64,000 nucleotides of DNA from JACRBR01 sp964371355 (GCA_964371355.1 CAYJMG010000017.1:29358-93357), one strand, 5' to 3'; positions 1 to 9,410 are shown, numbered from the stretch's first letter. The notes: generated from the sequence alone by a model not told the origin. Made by a program: numbers and translations.

Positions 1-408
1 CAGGGCACGCTGTGGTCCATCGACGACGGATCGCTGGAGCTGGACCCGGCGGAGGAACACTTCACCCGCCCGCACGACGAGCAGATCCACGATTTGTGCG
101 CGCGCCTGGGGCTCGACGCGCGCCTGCTGGTGGGCGATTCCCGCACGATCGAGGTGGACACCGGTCCCGCGGACCTGGTGCTCATCGACGGTGACCACCG
201 CTACGAGGGGGTGAAAGCCGACCTCGACCGCTGGGGCGGTCGCGCACGCATCGGGGGGCACGTGCTGCTCGACGATGTCTTCGCGCTGGGTTCCTACCGC
301 CGCGGGTGTGAGGGCGTGGGCCGGGCGGTGCAAGAAGGGATCGACGAAGGAACATTCAAGCTGGTGCGCGCGGTCGACCGCATGGCGCACCTGGAACGGA
401 TTCGCTGA
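1..408 (+). CDS. Class I SAM-dependent methyltransferase, C-terminal part (runs off the left edge)
   Basis: The frame is open from base 1 to the stop at 406-408, so about 135 C-terminal residues are visible and the start lies outside the window. The segment VLIDGDHRYEGVKADLDRW followed by GGHVLLDD is typical of the Methyltransf_24 type (cephalosporin-hydroxylase-like or sugar methyltransferases), where the acidic residues bind SAM and metal. The SAM-binding glycine motif would be in the missing N-terminal part. It is first in a run of sugar-nucleotide and glycan genes and ends one base before the next start, so it is probably part of the same polysaccharide operon. Methylation of a glycan or sugar is inferred; the substrate cannot be read. 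Confidence 0.75.
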   Translation, partial: QGTLWSIDDGSLELDPAEEHFTRPHDEQIHDLCARLGLDARLLVGDSRTIEVDTGPADLVLIDGDHRYEGVKADLDRWGGRARIGGHVLLDDVFALGSYRRGCEGVGRAVQEGIDEGTFKLVRAVDRMAHLERIR

Positions 409-409
409 C

Positions 410-1237
410 ATGATCGCACAAGAACTGCGCACGGTCGGGCCGCGGGTGCCCATCATCGAAGGCGCGCTGCCGCACGAGGGCGAGCGGTCGTACGTGGAGT
501 ACGAGCACTACGAGTTCGGCGGCGCCGACGCATTCGCGAGCGAGTGGGACGACGACCAGAAAACGGCCTGGCGCAAGCTGCGCGAGAAACTGGAGCCGTT
601 CTCCGAAGCGGTGCTCGATGAGTTGCTCGCCGACGCGACACTGTCGTCACGTGTGCGGGGCACGGTTGCCGATATCGCGGCCGGCTCCTGCTGGCTCGCG
701 GGCAAGGTGTCGCACCTCCCGTCGGTCGACCGGGTATACGTGCAGGATCTCTCGCGCGGCTTCCTCGAGCGCGTAGGCACGCAGGTGTACGAGGATCAGG
801 GCGGCGACCTCTCGAAGCTCACACTGGTGGCCAGCGACTTCAACCACATTCCGCTGGAGTCGGGGAGCCTCGACGCGGCCTTCCTGTTCGCCGCGCTCCA
901 CCACTCGCTCTCGCCCATCCCGACACTGCGCGAGGTGCTGCGCTGCTTGAAACCGGGCGGCACGTTGTTCATCCACGAATCGCCGGTGGCCCAGCTCGGC
1001 CTCGAGCGCGACCGCCGCTGGTCGGAGACCGTGCACAACGCGTGTGAGATCCCGACCACGTTCAACGACATCCGCTACTACCTGAACATGGCGGGCGCCG
1101 TAAACACGTCATGGCGCACCTTCGACTTCTCGCGGAACGCACTGAGGCGCGCCCTCCGCCGCGTCCTGCGCGTGTCGGGGACCGAGAATTGGCTCCGGCC
1201 GCCGGCCTACATCTTTACCTGCGAGGCGCCGCGATGA
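410..1237 (+). CDS. Class I SAM-dependent methyltransferase (Methyltransf_11 type)
   Basis: This predicts a 275-residue cytoplasmic methyltransferase. The ATG at 410 follows the previous stop by one base; an upstream in-frame ATG at 275 would overlap the preceding gene and is disfavoured. Features are VADIAAGSCWLAGKV as the SAM-binding loop, SLDAAFLFAALHHSL around the motif IV position, and LRCLKPGGTLFIHESP as the post-motif strand common to Methyltransf_11 proteins. The C-terminal half (WSETVHNACEIPTTF onward) is probably the acceptor-binding cap. The stop overlaps the next start as ATGA, which suggests translational coupling. The acceptor is unknown; a sugar or glycan is inferred from context. 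Confidence 0.8.
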   Translation: MIAQELRTVGPRVPIIEGALPHEGERSYVEYEHYEFGGADAFASEWDDDQKTAWRKLREKLEPFSEAVLDELLADATLSSRVRGTVADIAAGSCWLAGKVSHLPSVDRVYVQDLSRGFLERVGTQVYEDQGGDLSKLTLVASDFNHIPLESGSLDAAFLFAALHHSLSPIPTLREVLRCLKPGGTLFIHESPVAQLGLERDRRWSETVHNACEIPTTFNDIRYYLNMAGAVNTSWRTFDFSRNALRRALRRVLRVSGTENWLRPPAYIFTCEAPR

Positions 1238-1926
1238 GCGTCCGCACACTCACCAGGAGCCATTCGGCGACCGAAGGTGTCGCGCGCATGGAGCGCGTCC
1301 TTCTCGACCGCGACGAGGGGCCGCTGGAGGCGCTGGTCTGCGAGGAGATCGCTCGGTTCGGGATCAGGGGCCCGTTCCTCGACGTCGGAGCGGGGACCGG
1401 GATCTGGGTCGCGATGATGGAACGCGCGGGCGAAGTGGCGTGCGGCATCGACGTGCTGCCCAGCGTGCTGCTGGCCGGCAGGGAGCGTTATGGCCTGCGG
1501 AGCCTCCTGGTGGGCGAGGCCACCTGTCTGCCGTTTCGCGACAACACCTTCCGCTGGGTCCAGCTGCGTGAGGTCATCGAGCACGTCGACCGTGCACAGG
1601 GGCTGGCGCTGCTGTCCGAGCTTCGACGCGTGCTCGTGCCCGGAGGCGTGCTTCGATTGACCACGCCGAACAGGCTGAAGTACGCGGCGCCTTCCCGGAG
1701 GGTATCCCGCGCGCTCGCGGGACTGGCCGGGAGGGCGGACGACCGCGCGCACGTGCACGAGTACTGGCCGTGGGAACTGCGCGGGCTGCTGCGCCAGGCC
1801 GGCTTCGGCATCGAATCGTTCGGCTACAGGGCGCCCAATCGCTACGTCCCGCTGGACTTCCTCTGCGCGGGCATCGACATGCGCGCGACGGCGCCGGCCG
1901 ATCACGGTACTGCGAGGGCAACATGA
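1234..1926 (+). CDS. Class I SAM-dependent methyltransferase
   Basis: This 230-residue protein starts at the ATG in the ATGA overlap with the previous gene. FLDVGAGTGIWVAMM is a clear SAM motif I, GIDVLPSVL provides the acidic residue of motif II, and LRRVLVPGGVLRLTTPN is the usual motif VI region of Methyltransf_11/Methyltransf_25 proteins. HVHEYWPWELRGLLRQAGF matches the C-terminal segment of methyltransferases found in O-antigen clusters. It is the third methyltransferase in a row, so the glycan made here is probably methylated at several positions. It ends in another ATGA overlap. Confidence 0.85.
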   Translation: MSVRTLTRSHSATEGVARMERVLLDRDEGPLEALVCEEIARFGIRGPFLDVGAGTGIWVAMMERAGEVACGIDVLPSVLLAGRERYGLRSLLVGEATCLPFRDNTFRWVQLREVIEHVDRAQGLALLSELRRVLVPGGVLRLTTPNRLKYAAPSRRVSRALAGLAGRADDRAHVHEYWPWELRGLLRQAGFGIESFGYRAPNRYVPLDFLCAGIDMRATAPADHGTARAT

Positions 1927-2105
1927 GCAACACAATCCTGAAGATGCGGCCGAACATCTCACGTCGCAACGAACCCGATCGTGCAGCGGCGACGCCGGTG
2001 GCTCGTGCACGCGCGGCGCGCCCCATCCGGGTCAAGCCGACGTTCATCCAGCTTCGGAGGCCCCGCTTTGCGGTGTCCGACGGGCTTATGACGGAGGCGC
2101 CATGA
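1923..2105 (+). CDS. Small basic hypothetical protein between overlapping genes
   Basis: This 60-residue open frame begins at an ATG inside the stop of the preceding methyltransferase (ATGA at 1923-1926) and ends inside the start of the next glycosyltransferase (ATGA at 2102-2105). It fills the only space in this cluster that would otherwise be an intergenic gap. The product is rich in Arg, Pro and Ala with no recognised domain, membrane helix or signal peptide. The double coupling is the main argument that it is translated; it may serve mainly to carry ribosomes to the next gene. I do not recognise a family. Confidence 0.5.
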   Translation: MSNTILKMRPNISRRNEPDRAAATPVARARAARPIRVKPTFIQLRRPRFAVSDGLMTEAP

Positions 2106-3322
2106 CGCTCGCGCCAGCCGCCGTTGCCGACCGCCGGATCGCCGCCCTCGCCCCCATCGCGCGGCCGGAATCGCGGTCATTGCGGGTGCTCACGGTCATG
2201 AGTTGCGGCCGGAACGAGGCCAGCGGCATGCCCGTCGCGAACGCCAGCATCAGCGCAGCGATGCGCGATCTGGGCTGCGTCGTCGACCACCTGTACCTCG
2301 ACGATTACCCGGCAATCGCGCGCCGGCCGTCGATGCGGTACGCGCTCTTCGGCCCGTTGACCATTGGCCGCGTGCGCGCGATGGAGGCGGCACGCGGGCC
2401 GTACGATGTCGTGCAGATCAGCAGCGGTGACGCCTTCCTGGCCTCGCTGCTGCGCCATGACCGCACGGGACGGCGACGCCTTGTCGTTTCGCGCTGCCAC
2501 GGGCTCGAGCACCGGTACTGGGACGCGTTCCTGCGCGAGGCGAGGGCCGGCACCCTGCGGACCACACTGCGTCACCGCCTGTACTTCGGCGGGCTGCGTC
2601 TGAAGCAGACGGAGTGGTCAGTGCACGGCGCCGACCTCTTCAACTGTCACACAGAGGCCGACGCGGATTACGCGGTCGAGCGCGGCTGGAAACAGCGCGA
2701 TCAAGTGCTCGTGCTCCCTGGGGGAATCGAACCCGACTGGTTCGGGCTGGCAGACCCGCCGCCCGGCGAGCCGCTTCGGCTGCTGTTCTGCGGCTCCTGG
2801 ACATGGATGAAGGGCCCTCACGTGCTCGCCGAAGTCTTCCGGCGTCTGGCATCAGAACGCCCCGGTCTCTCGCTGACCGTCGTCGGCGCGGGCGTCGAAC
2901 CGCCGGCTGTGCTGCGCGACTTTGCGCCGGAAGTACGAGACCGGATCCGGGTGCTGCCGCGGCTGCCCCATCGCGCGGTGTTGGACGAAGTGCGCCGGCA
3001 CGATCTGCTGATCGGCACGTCGATGTTCGAGGGCTTCGGCACGGCCGTGCTCGAAGCGATGGCCGCGGGGCTCCCCGTCATCGCCTCGGCGGTGGGGACG
3101 GCGCCGCAGTACATCGACCACGCCCACAGTGGTTTCCTGGTGGAGCCCGGCGACATCGACGGGTTCGTCGCCGCCTACGAGGCTCTGGCCGCCGCGAGCC
3201 CCTCCCGGCGGCGGGCGATGTCCGAGGCCGCGACGGCGGCCGTCGCCGCCATCACGTGGCCGAGCGTAGCCGCGGCGACTGTCGGCGCGTACGCCGAAGC
3301 CGCAAGACTCGTCGGGAGATGA
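2102..3322 (+). CDS. GT4 family glycosyltransferase
   Basis: This 406-residue GT-B fold enzyme probably transfers a sugar from a nucleotide donor during assembly of a surface polysaccharide at the inner face of the membrane. The C-terminal domain carries LLFCGSWTWMKGPHVLAEVF (donor-domain start) and the GT4 EX7E motif in SMFEGFGTAVLEAMAAGLP. The N-terminal domain contains the acceptor-side segment MSCGRNEASGMPVANASI. The 25-residue leader before LRVLTVMSCG is unusually long and polar, so the true start could be internal, but the ATGA overlap with the upstream gene supports 2102. Donor and acceptor cannot be assigned. Confidence 0.88.
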   Translation: MTLAPAAVADRRIAALAPIARPESRSLRVLTVMSCGRNEASGMPVANASISAAMRDLGCVVDHLYLDDYPAIARRPSMRYALFGPLTIGRVRAMEAARGPYDVVQISSGDAFLASLLRHDRTGRRRLVVSRCHGLEHRYWDAFLREARAGTLRTTLRHRLYFGGLRLKQTEWSVHGADLFNCHTEADADYAVERGWKQRDQVLVLPGGIEPDWFGLADPPPGEPLRLLFCGSWTWMKGPHVLAEVFRRLASERPGLSLTVVGAGVEPPAVLRDFAPEVRDRIRVLPRLPHRAVLDEVRRHDLLIGTSMFEGFGTAVLEAMAAGLPVIASAVGTAPQYIDHAHSGFLVEPGDIDGFVAAYEALAAASPSRRRAMSEAATAAVAAITWPSVAAATVGAYAEAARLVGR

Positions 3323-4509
3323 TGGTCGTGAAAATCCTGCAGATCACCCGCGACTTCACCGACAACGGCGGCATCGGGCGCTACGTACAGGACGTCACCG
3401 GCGCGTTCCGTGACGCCGGCCACACGGTCGAGGTGATCTGTGCGGAGGGCCCCGATGGCGGCGCTCCCGGCGTGCAGGTCATTCCCGGCTGCGACGAGTT
3501 CGAGCATCCGGAGTCCAAGCGCGTCCGGGAGGCGGTGGCCGGGCGGGCGGACGCGTTTGCGCCGAACCTGATCCTGCTCCACGCCATGGACGATTTCGCG
3601 CTCGAGACGAGGCTGCGTGCCCGCTACCGCGTCGCCAGGTTCGTCCACAACAACGTGCACTGCCCCAGCGGCCTGGACCACGCCACGCAGTCGTCGCGCC
3701 CGTGCGATAGCGCTGTCGGGGCGACTTGTGTCGCCGGATACGCGAGCCGCCGGTGCTGGTACGTGCGCAACCCCGTCATCGCGCAGCGCTTCTTCCGGCG
3801 CGCCCGGTCTGCGGTGGCGAGCATGCGATCGGCGCCGCTTACGTTCACCGCCTCGCGCCACATGCGCCAGCGCATCGCGCGCCAGGGTGTCGATGCGCAG
3901 CGCGTGGTGGTGGCGCCGTACTTCACCCGCCCGCCAGCGGCCTCGTGTGCGCGCCCGGCCTCGACTCAACGGGAGATGCGCCTCCTGTTCGTCGGCAGGA
4001 TCGTCCCCGAGAAGGGACTGCACCACCTCCTCCAGGCGATGCCCGCCCTCGGGGACGACGTCCGCCTGTTGGTGAACGGCGACGGCCCCGCGCGTGCGGC
4101 CGCCGAGGCCCAGGCGCGCCAGCTTGGCATCGAGGGGCGCGTCGACTTCCTGGGCTGGACCGATCAGGACAAGCTCGCCGAGTGCTACGAAAAGGCCGAT
4201 GCCGTCGCGATGCCCTCGCTCTGGCCCGAGCCGTTTGGTCTGGTGGGCATCGAGGCGATGTCCTACGGCCTACCCGTCGTGGGCTACGGCAGTGGTGCGA
4301 TCCCGGAGTGGCTCACGGACGGCGTCACCGGACATGTCGTCGCGCGCGGCGACATCGAAGGGCTGGCCCGCCGCGCGCGGCAGATCCTGGAGGACGGCGC
4401 ACTTCGCCAGCGAATGGGCAAGGCGGCGCAGGACCGCGTCAGAGAGCAGTACACGGCGGCCCGCCACCTCGACACGCTCCTGTACTCCGTGAGTAACGCC
4501 CGATGGTAG
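3319..4509 (+). CDS. GT4 family glycosyltransferase
   Basis: This 396-residue GT-B glycosyltransferase begins at tandem ATG codons (3319 and 3322), the first forming ATGA with the preceding stop. The N-terminus KILQITRDFTDNGGIGRYV is the classical glycine-rich loop of GT4 enzymes. The C-terminal domain has LLFVGRIVPEKGLHHLLQAM and the EX7E segment SLWPEPFGLVGIEAMSYGLP. A cysteine-rich stretch in the middle (CPSGLDHAT, RPCDSAVGATC, SRRCWYVRN) resembles that of GT4 enzymes in exopolysaccharide clusters. It overlaps the next gene by seven bases. Confidence 0.88.
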   Translation: MMVVKILQITRDFTDNGGIGRYVQDVTGAFRDAGHTVEVICAEGPDGGAPGVQVIPGCDEFEHPESKRVREAVAGRADAFAPNLILLHAMDDFALETRLRARYRVARFVHNNVHCPSGLDHATQSSRPCDSAVGATCVAGYASRRCWYVRNPVIAQRFFRRARSAVASMRSAPLTFTASRHMRQRIARQGVDAQRVVVAPYFTRPPAASCARPASTQREMRLLFVGRIVPEKGLHHLLQAMPALGDDVRLLVNGDGPARAAAEAQARQLGIEGRVDFLGWTDQDKLAECYEKADAVAMPSLWPEPFGLVGIEAMSYGLPVVGYGSGAIPEWLTDGVTGHVVARGDIEGLARRARQILEDGALRQRMGKAAQDRVREQYTAARHLDTLLYSVSNARW

Positions 4510-5720
4510 GGACAGCGATCCGCGAGCCGACGGTCCTGGAACCGACGCAGCGCCCCGCTGGTCCAGCGGTGGCGCCGATGCGCATCGCCTTCGTGACGGG
4601 CGAGTTCCCGCCCGATACGGGCGGCGTCGGCGACTACACACAACACCTGGCGGGCGCCCTGGGCGACCGCGGGCACGAAATCACCGTAGTCAGCACGGCG
4701 GCGGAGCACGACGCGCACGCCGGAGGGCACGGCGACACGCGCTTCGAGGTGCTGACGACCGGCGGCCGGCCGTCAGCGGCCGGCAGCGTCATGACGATCG
4801 TCCGCTCGCTACGGCCCGGCGTCGTGAGCTTCCAGTACGTGCCCCAGATGTACGGGCGAGCAGGAATCGCACCGGCGATCGCCACCCTGCCGCTGAAGCT
4901 CCGGCGTGAGGGTATCCGCGTCGTCTGCACGATGCACGAGATCGCGTCGCCCTTCGCGCCGGGCCCGCGACGGTCCGCGGTCGCCCTGGCGCACCGGCTC
5001 CAGGCGGCGGTCCTGCTCGCCGGGTGCGACACGGTCATCGTCACCAACGCCGCCCACGGCCGGTTCGCGCGCCGGCTCAGCCTTGGCCGCGCGCGGGTGC
5101 ACCAGATACCGGTCGGAGCAAGCGTGCTCCCGCACGGCGATCGCGCCGCATCCGCGGCCCTGCGCCACGAGTTCGGCGAGGCCGTGCTGCTGGCCGGCGA
5201 CTTCAGCCCGCTCGCAGTCGGGAAGCGTCCCGAAGACCTGATCGCATTGGCCCGCACGGCGGGACCGCGCGCCCGCTTCATGATGATGGGCGGGCTCCCG
5301 GCCGACGCGCGGCGGCGGGCGGCCTTCATCCGGCGCGCGGAAGCGGCTGGCGTTGACGATCGCTTCCTGTGGACAGGCCAGCTGACCTCACGCGACATCT
5401 CGCGCCACCTCGGCGCGCTTGATCTGTACGTACACACGAGCCACGCCGGCCCCACCGGCGGCAGCACGACGCTCGCGTCGGCGCTGGCGCACGGGTTGCC
5501 GGCCGTCGCGTACGACAGCGGCGACACGCCGGCCTACGCGCGGCAGGGTGGAATCGCGTTGGCGGCGCCGGGTAAGACCGAGGACTTCGTGGAAAAGGCC
5601 GCGGCGCTGCTGGACGATCCGGCCGCACGCTCGGCCCTGGGTGAGGGGGCAGAGCGGCTGCACGAGCGCCACCTGTCCTGGGATGTCATCGCGCAGCAGG
5701 CAGAGGAGGCCATGTCATGA
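4503..5720 (+). CDS. GT4-like glycosyltransferase with atypical donor motif
   Basis: This 405-residue GT-B protein starts at 4503, overlapping the previous stop; a second start at 4579 (MRIAFVTGEFPPDTGGVGDY) fits the family start better and may be the one used. The N-terminal domain is typical of GT4 enzymes. In the C-terminal domain the usual EGFG...E segment is replaced by SHAGPTGGSTTLASALAHGLP, so the first conserved glutamate of EX7E is absent. It may use a different donor geometry or be catalytically weak. It ends in an ATGA overlap with the membrane polymerase gene. Confidence 0.8.
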   Translation: MVGTAIREPTVLEPTQRPAGPAVAPMRIAFVTGEFPPDTGGVGDYTQHLAGALGDRGHEITVVSTAAEHDAHAGGHGDTRFEVLTTGGRPSAAGSVMTIVRSLRPGVVSFQYVPQMYGRAGIAPAIATLPLKLRREGIRVVCTMHEIASPFAPGPRRSAVALAHRLQAAVLLAGCDTVIVTNAAHGRFARRLSLGRARVHQIPVGASVLPHGDRAASAALRHEFGEAVLLAGDFSPLAVGKRPEDLIALARTAGPRARFMMMGGLPADARRRAAFIRRAEAAGVDDRFLWTGQLTSRDISRHLGALDLYVHTSHAGPTGGSTTLASALAHGLPAVAYDSGDTPAYARQGGIALAAPGKTEDFVEKAAALLDDPAARSALGEGAERLHERHLSWDVIAQQAEEAMS

Positions 5721-7147
5721 TCGCCATCCAGACACCGCGCATCGAGCGCAACGCCCCCATCGTCGTGGTTGGCCTGTTGGCGCTCGTACTGCTCGGCGAA
5801 ATCGTGGTGGGAAACGCGGCTGCGCGGGGACGCAGCGACCTCCTGACGCTGTTCGCCGTCGCGGCGGCGTTCTGCTTCTCCTTCGTCTACTGGCGGCAGG
5901 CCGTGTACGGGGCGCTGATGCTGGTGTTCGTCGAAGGGTACTTCCGCAACCTGTTCAACGACCCCGGCGTGTTGCTGCTGAAAGATCTCGTCGTGTTCGC
6001 CATCTACGCCCGGGTGCTGACGGACCGCGTGCAGCGTCGCGACACGCTGGTGCCCGCCAGCCCTATCGGCCTGCCCCTCGCCATATTCGCCAGCATCGTG
6101 ATCGTGCAGATGGCTAACCCGCACGTCACGTCGTTCGAGCAGGCGCTCGTCGGCGTGCGGACCTGGCTGTATTACGTGCCCCTGTTCTTCGTGGCGCAGG
6201 AGATGATCCGCGAGGAGCGCGACCTGCGCCGCACCGGGTGGTTCGTGCTCATCGCCGCGGTGCCCATCGGCCTCCTCGGCCTGTACCAGTACCTGGCGGG
6301 CTCGCAGGCGTACGCCAGCCTGGGTCCGGGGTTCGCCAACGCGACATTCCTGGTGGGCGACGGCGCATCCGCGATCTTCCGCCCGAACGCGACCTTCGCC
6401 TGGCCGTCGAACTTCGCGCTGTTCCTCTCCCTCGCCACGCTGCTGTGCCTGGGCTTGCTCCTGGGGAGTCGCGGCCAAAGCCGCTGGGTCCTCTGGTTCC
6501 TGCTCGCGGGCCTCATCGGCATGAACGTGATCGAGAATCAGCGCTCGCTGCTCGTGCTGTTGCCGCCGCTCATGCTGGCCACCATCGCCCTGCGCAAAAG
6601 CTACGGCGCGGCGACGCTGACGGCGCTCGCGATGCTGTTCGGTATCGTCGTCGTCGCGCTCGTCGCCTCGCCCGGTACGTTTACCCGCGTTGACGGCCTG
6701 GTCCGCAACCAGGACGGCATCTTCCACGCTCGCACGATGACCTACGCCGAGCACCTGCGACTCGCGCTCGACTCCCCGATCGGCCTCGGCACCGGCGCGA
6801 CGGCCATCGGCACGCGCCACGTCGCGGGCGACATCCCGCTGTTCGTCGAGTTCTCGCTGGCCAAGGTGGCGGGCGACCTCAGCGCCCTAGGCCTCGCAGC
6901 ATACCTGTGGCTCTTCGTCGCGCTGGTCCGCACGACGTTGCGGGCGCACCGTGCGGCCTCGCGTGCGCGGATGACGGGGGTGGCGGGCCTGTGCGCGGCG
7001 ACCGCGTCGTTCCAGCTCCTTGTCGCCTACACGGGCTACGAGCTGGCCGTGGTGGCGCTGCCGTTCTGGTTCCTGAGCGGGGCGATGGTCGCCTTCGACC
7101 GCACGGGAATGCCCGAACCGCTTGCGGAAACGGGAGGCGCCGCATGA
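5717..7147 (+). CDS. O-antigen ligase/polymerase (Wzy-like) membrane protein
   Basis: This 476-residue protein is almost entirely hydrophobic, with about ten to twelve predicted membrane segments (for example IVVVGLLALVLLGEIVV and LLTLFAVAAAFCFSFVYW). Around residues 340-370, YAEHLRLALDSPIGLGTGAT fits the conserved periplasmic loop of the Wzy_C/O-antigen ligase family, where glycan transfer or polymerisation occurs. The family joins repeat units or ligates a polymer to its carrier on the outer side of the cytoplasmic membrane. It sits in the middle of the glycosyltransferase run with ATGA overlaps on both sides. Whether it is a polymerase or a ligase cannot be read from sequence. Confidence 0.82.
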   Translation: MIAIQTPRIERNAPIVVVGLLALVLLGEIVVGNAAARGRSDLLTLFAVAAAFCFSFVYWRQAVYGALMLVFVEGYFRNLFNDPGVLLLKDLVVFAIYARVLTDRVQRRDTLVPASPIGLPLAIFASIVIVQMANPHVTSFEQALVGVRTWLYYVPLFFVAQEMIREERDLRRTGWFVLIAAVPIGLLGLYQYLAGSQAYASLGPGFANATFLVGDGASAIFRPNATFAWPSNFALFLSLATLLCLGLLLGSRGQSRWVLWFLLAGLIGMNVIENQRSLLVLLPPLMLATIALRKSYGAATLTALAMLFGIVVVALVASPGTFTRVDGLVRNQDGIFHARTMTYAEHLRLALDSPIGLGTGATAIGTRHVAGDIPLFVEFSLAKVAGDLSALGLAAYLWLFVALVRTTLRAHRAASRARMTGVAGLCAATASFQLLVAYTGYELAVVALPFWFLSGAMVAFDRTGMPEPLAETGGAA

Positions 7148-8286
7148 CGACGATGCCGGCGACCCGCCTTCATGGGACTAGCACAGAAATCGAAGCCGCG
7201 CACAGCGAGCGCGCGGTCCGGCCGCTGCGCATCGCGATGCTGCAGCGCTTCCTGCCCAGCCGCTCGCAGGGTGGCGTCGGCCACTTCACGGACCAACTTG
7301 CCGCCCGGCTCGCGTCGCGCGGGCACGATGTCACGCTGTTTTCGGCCGATCCGGCGCCCGCGGACGCGCGCTATCGCGTGGTGCAGCCGGCGGCGGAGGA
7401 GCGCGTGACGCGAGGCAAGCTCGGGAACGTGTTCGGCTTCGGCCTCTGGCTGGCCGGGCGCGACTACTCGGAGTTCGACGTGATCCACGCGATGGGCGAT
7501 AACCATCTGCTGCGGACGGACACGCCCGTGGTGCGCACGCTCCACGGCTCGGCCCTCGGGGAAGCGATCCACGCGCGCAAGCTGGTGACGAAGGCGCTGT
7601 TCGCCGGCATCTACCCGCTGGAGCTTGCGGGCATCGCCCGGGCGACCCGCACGGCCACGGACTCCGCCGCGTCGATGCGTCACTTCCCGTTCGTGCACGC
7701 GCGCACCATCCCGAATGGCGTGGCCGACGCGTTCTTCAGCGAACGCCGGGTGAAAAGCCCCGTCCCCTCGATCCTGTTCGTCGGCCACGGGCTCCACGAC
7801 CGTAAGCGCGGCTACCTGCTCCTGCGCGAGTTCCAACGCCTGGTGCAACCGGCGCTCCCGCGGGCCCAGCTCTGGCTCGTGTGCGACGACGTCGTGTCCG
7901 CGCCGGGCGTCCATACGTTCCACGACCTCGCCCTCGAGCGCCTCGCCGCGCTCTACCGGCAGGCGTGGGTGTTCTGCTTGCCCAGCAGCTACGAGGGCTT
8001 CGGCCGCCCCTACGTCGAGGCGATGGCGAGCGGTACGGCAGTCGTCGCCACGCCCAACCCGGGCGCCAGGGAGATCCTGGCGGACGGCGCATACGGCGAT
8101 CTCGTCGATCCCTCCCGGCTCGGGCAGCGGATACTCGCGCTGTTGCAGGACGACGACGCACGCGATGACCTGGCCCGCCGCGGCCGCTCCCACGCCGAGC
8201 GGTTCCGGTGGGGGGGCGTCGTGCGGCAGTACGAGGCGCTGTACGAAGAGGCGATCGCCGCGAAGGCGAAGGGAAGGACGTCGTGA
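7144..8286 (+). CDS. GT4 family glycosyltransferase
   Basis: This 380-residue GT-B enzyme starts at the ATG in ATGA with the polymerase gene. A polar leader of about 25 residues precedes the family core LRIAMLQRFLPSRSQGGVGH. The C-terminal domain has SILFVGHGLHDRKRGYLLL and the EX7E region SSYEGFGRPYVEAMASGTAV. It is shorter than the neighbouring GT4 enzymes in the middle part. It probably adds one sugar to the repeat unit built by this cluster. Its stop and the next ATG overlap by one base (TGATG). Confidence 0.87.
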   Translation: MTTMPATRLHGTSTEIEAAHSERAVRPLRIAMLQRFLPSRSQGGVGHFTDQLAARLASRGHDVTLFSADPAPADARYRVVQPAAEERVTRGKLGNVFGFGLWLAGRDYSEFDVIHAMGDNHLLRTDTPVVRTLHGSALGEAIHARKLVTKALFAGIYPLELAGIARATRTATDSAASMRHFPFVHARTIPNGVADAFFSERRVKSPVPSILFVGHGLHDRKRGYLLLREFQRLVQPALPRAQLWLVCDDVVSAPGVHTFHDLALERLAALYRQAWVFCLPSSYEGFGRPYVEAMASGTAVVATPNPGAREILADGAYGDLVDPSRLGQRILALLQDDDARDDLARRGRSHAERFRWGGVVRQYEALYEEAIAAKAKGRTS

Positions 8287-9410
8287 TGCGCGTCCGCATG
8301 CTGCACACGCTGCCGGCCGATGGCCGCACCAGCTCGGAGGTGTACGCGGGCGAGCTGGCAGGGGCGCTGGCCCGCATCGGGGCCACCGATCTCGAACTGA
8401 CGCACCATCGCCCAGGCGAGCCGGCGCGATCGCTCCTCGCCGGGCTCAACGCCGGGCTCAACGCCGCGGCGCGTTTGGGCACATACATCGACCACTACGT
8501 CGCGTATCCCTGGCGCGCCGCGGCTGAAGCGGCCGACGTCCACCACGTCATCGAGCACGGTTACGGCCACCTCGCGCTGCGGCTCCCGGCGCGCCGCACG
8601 GTGGTGACCTTCCACGACGCCATGCTCATGAAGCTGCAGGCGCGCGAGCTGCCAACGCCCTACTACCCGCGCTCGTCGTTCCTTGCCCACCGCTTCAGCA
8701 TCGCCGGGATGGAGCGGGCCGCGCACGTCGTCGCTGTGTCCAATCAGTCGCGGGCCGATTTGCTGCGGTTCACCGACTGCGACCCGGCACGTGTCAGCGT
8801 CATCCACGAAGGCGTGTCGCCGTCCTTCCGCCCGTCGCCGCGCACGGACGCCGGCGAAGCCCGGGGGACCGTGCGCATCCTGCACGTCGGACACTGCGGC
8901 TTCTACAAGAACATCGAGACCATTCTGCGCGTCATCGCCGCACTCCGTCGGCGCTCCGAATGCTCTGTGGAGTTCGTGAAGGCCGGCGGGGCGTTCACGC
9001 TGGACCAGCGCGCACTCATCGCCCGCCTCGACATCGATGACCGGGTCCGCTGGCTCGGCAACGTCCCCGCGCCTGACCTTCCCGGCGTCTACGGATCGGC
9101 GGACGTGCTGCTTATGCCGTCGCTGTACGAGGGATTCGGCCTACCCGCGCTGGAGGCAATGGCATGCGGCACGCCGGTCGTCGCATCAAACGCGGGCGCG
9201 CTGCCGGAGATCCTGGGAGACGCGGGGCTACTGGCCCATCCGCTCGACGTCGACGGACTCGCCGCGCAGGTCACTCGCGTGCTCACGGAGCCCGGGCTGC
9301 GAGCCGAAATGCGGCATCGGGGCATCACGCGGGCGGCGAACTTCGCCTGGGAACGTACGGCACAGGCCACGCTGGAGGTCTACCGGCGTGTACAGGAGGA
9401 GGCATCATGA
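8286..9410 (+). CDS. GT4 family glycosyltransferase
   Basis: This predicts a 374-residue glycosyltransferase. The ATG at 8286 shares its first base with the preceding stop; the GTG at 8283 is an alternative. The N-terminal domain (MRVRMLHTLPADGRTSSEV) is followed by VVTFHDAMLMKL, a typical GT4 acceptor-domain segment. The C-terminal domain has ILHVGHCGFYKNIETILRVI and the EX7E segment SLYEGFGLPALEAMACGTPV, then GALPEILGDAG, which matches mannosyl- and other GT4 transferases. A strong GGAGGAGG Shine-Dalgarno for the following gene lies inside its 3' end. Confidence 0.88.
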   Translation: MRVRMLHTLPADGRTSSEVYAGELAGALARIGATDLELTHHRPGEPARSLLAGLNAGLNAAARLGTYIDHYVAYPWRAAAEAADVHHVIEHGYGHLALRLPARRTVVTFHDAMLMKLQARELPTPYYPRSSFLAHRFSIAGMERAAHVVAVSNQSRADLLRFTDCDPARVSVIHEGVSPSFRPSPRTDAGEARGTVRILHVGHCGFYKNIETILRVIAALRRRSECSVEFVKAGGAFTLDQRALIARLDIDDRVRWLGNVPAPDLPGVYGSADVLLMPSLYEGFGLPALEAMACGTPVVASNAGALPEILGDAGLLAHPLDVDGLAAQVTRVLTEPGLRAEMRHRGITRAANFAWERTAQATLEVYRRVQEEAS

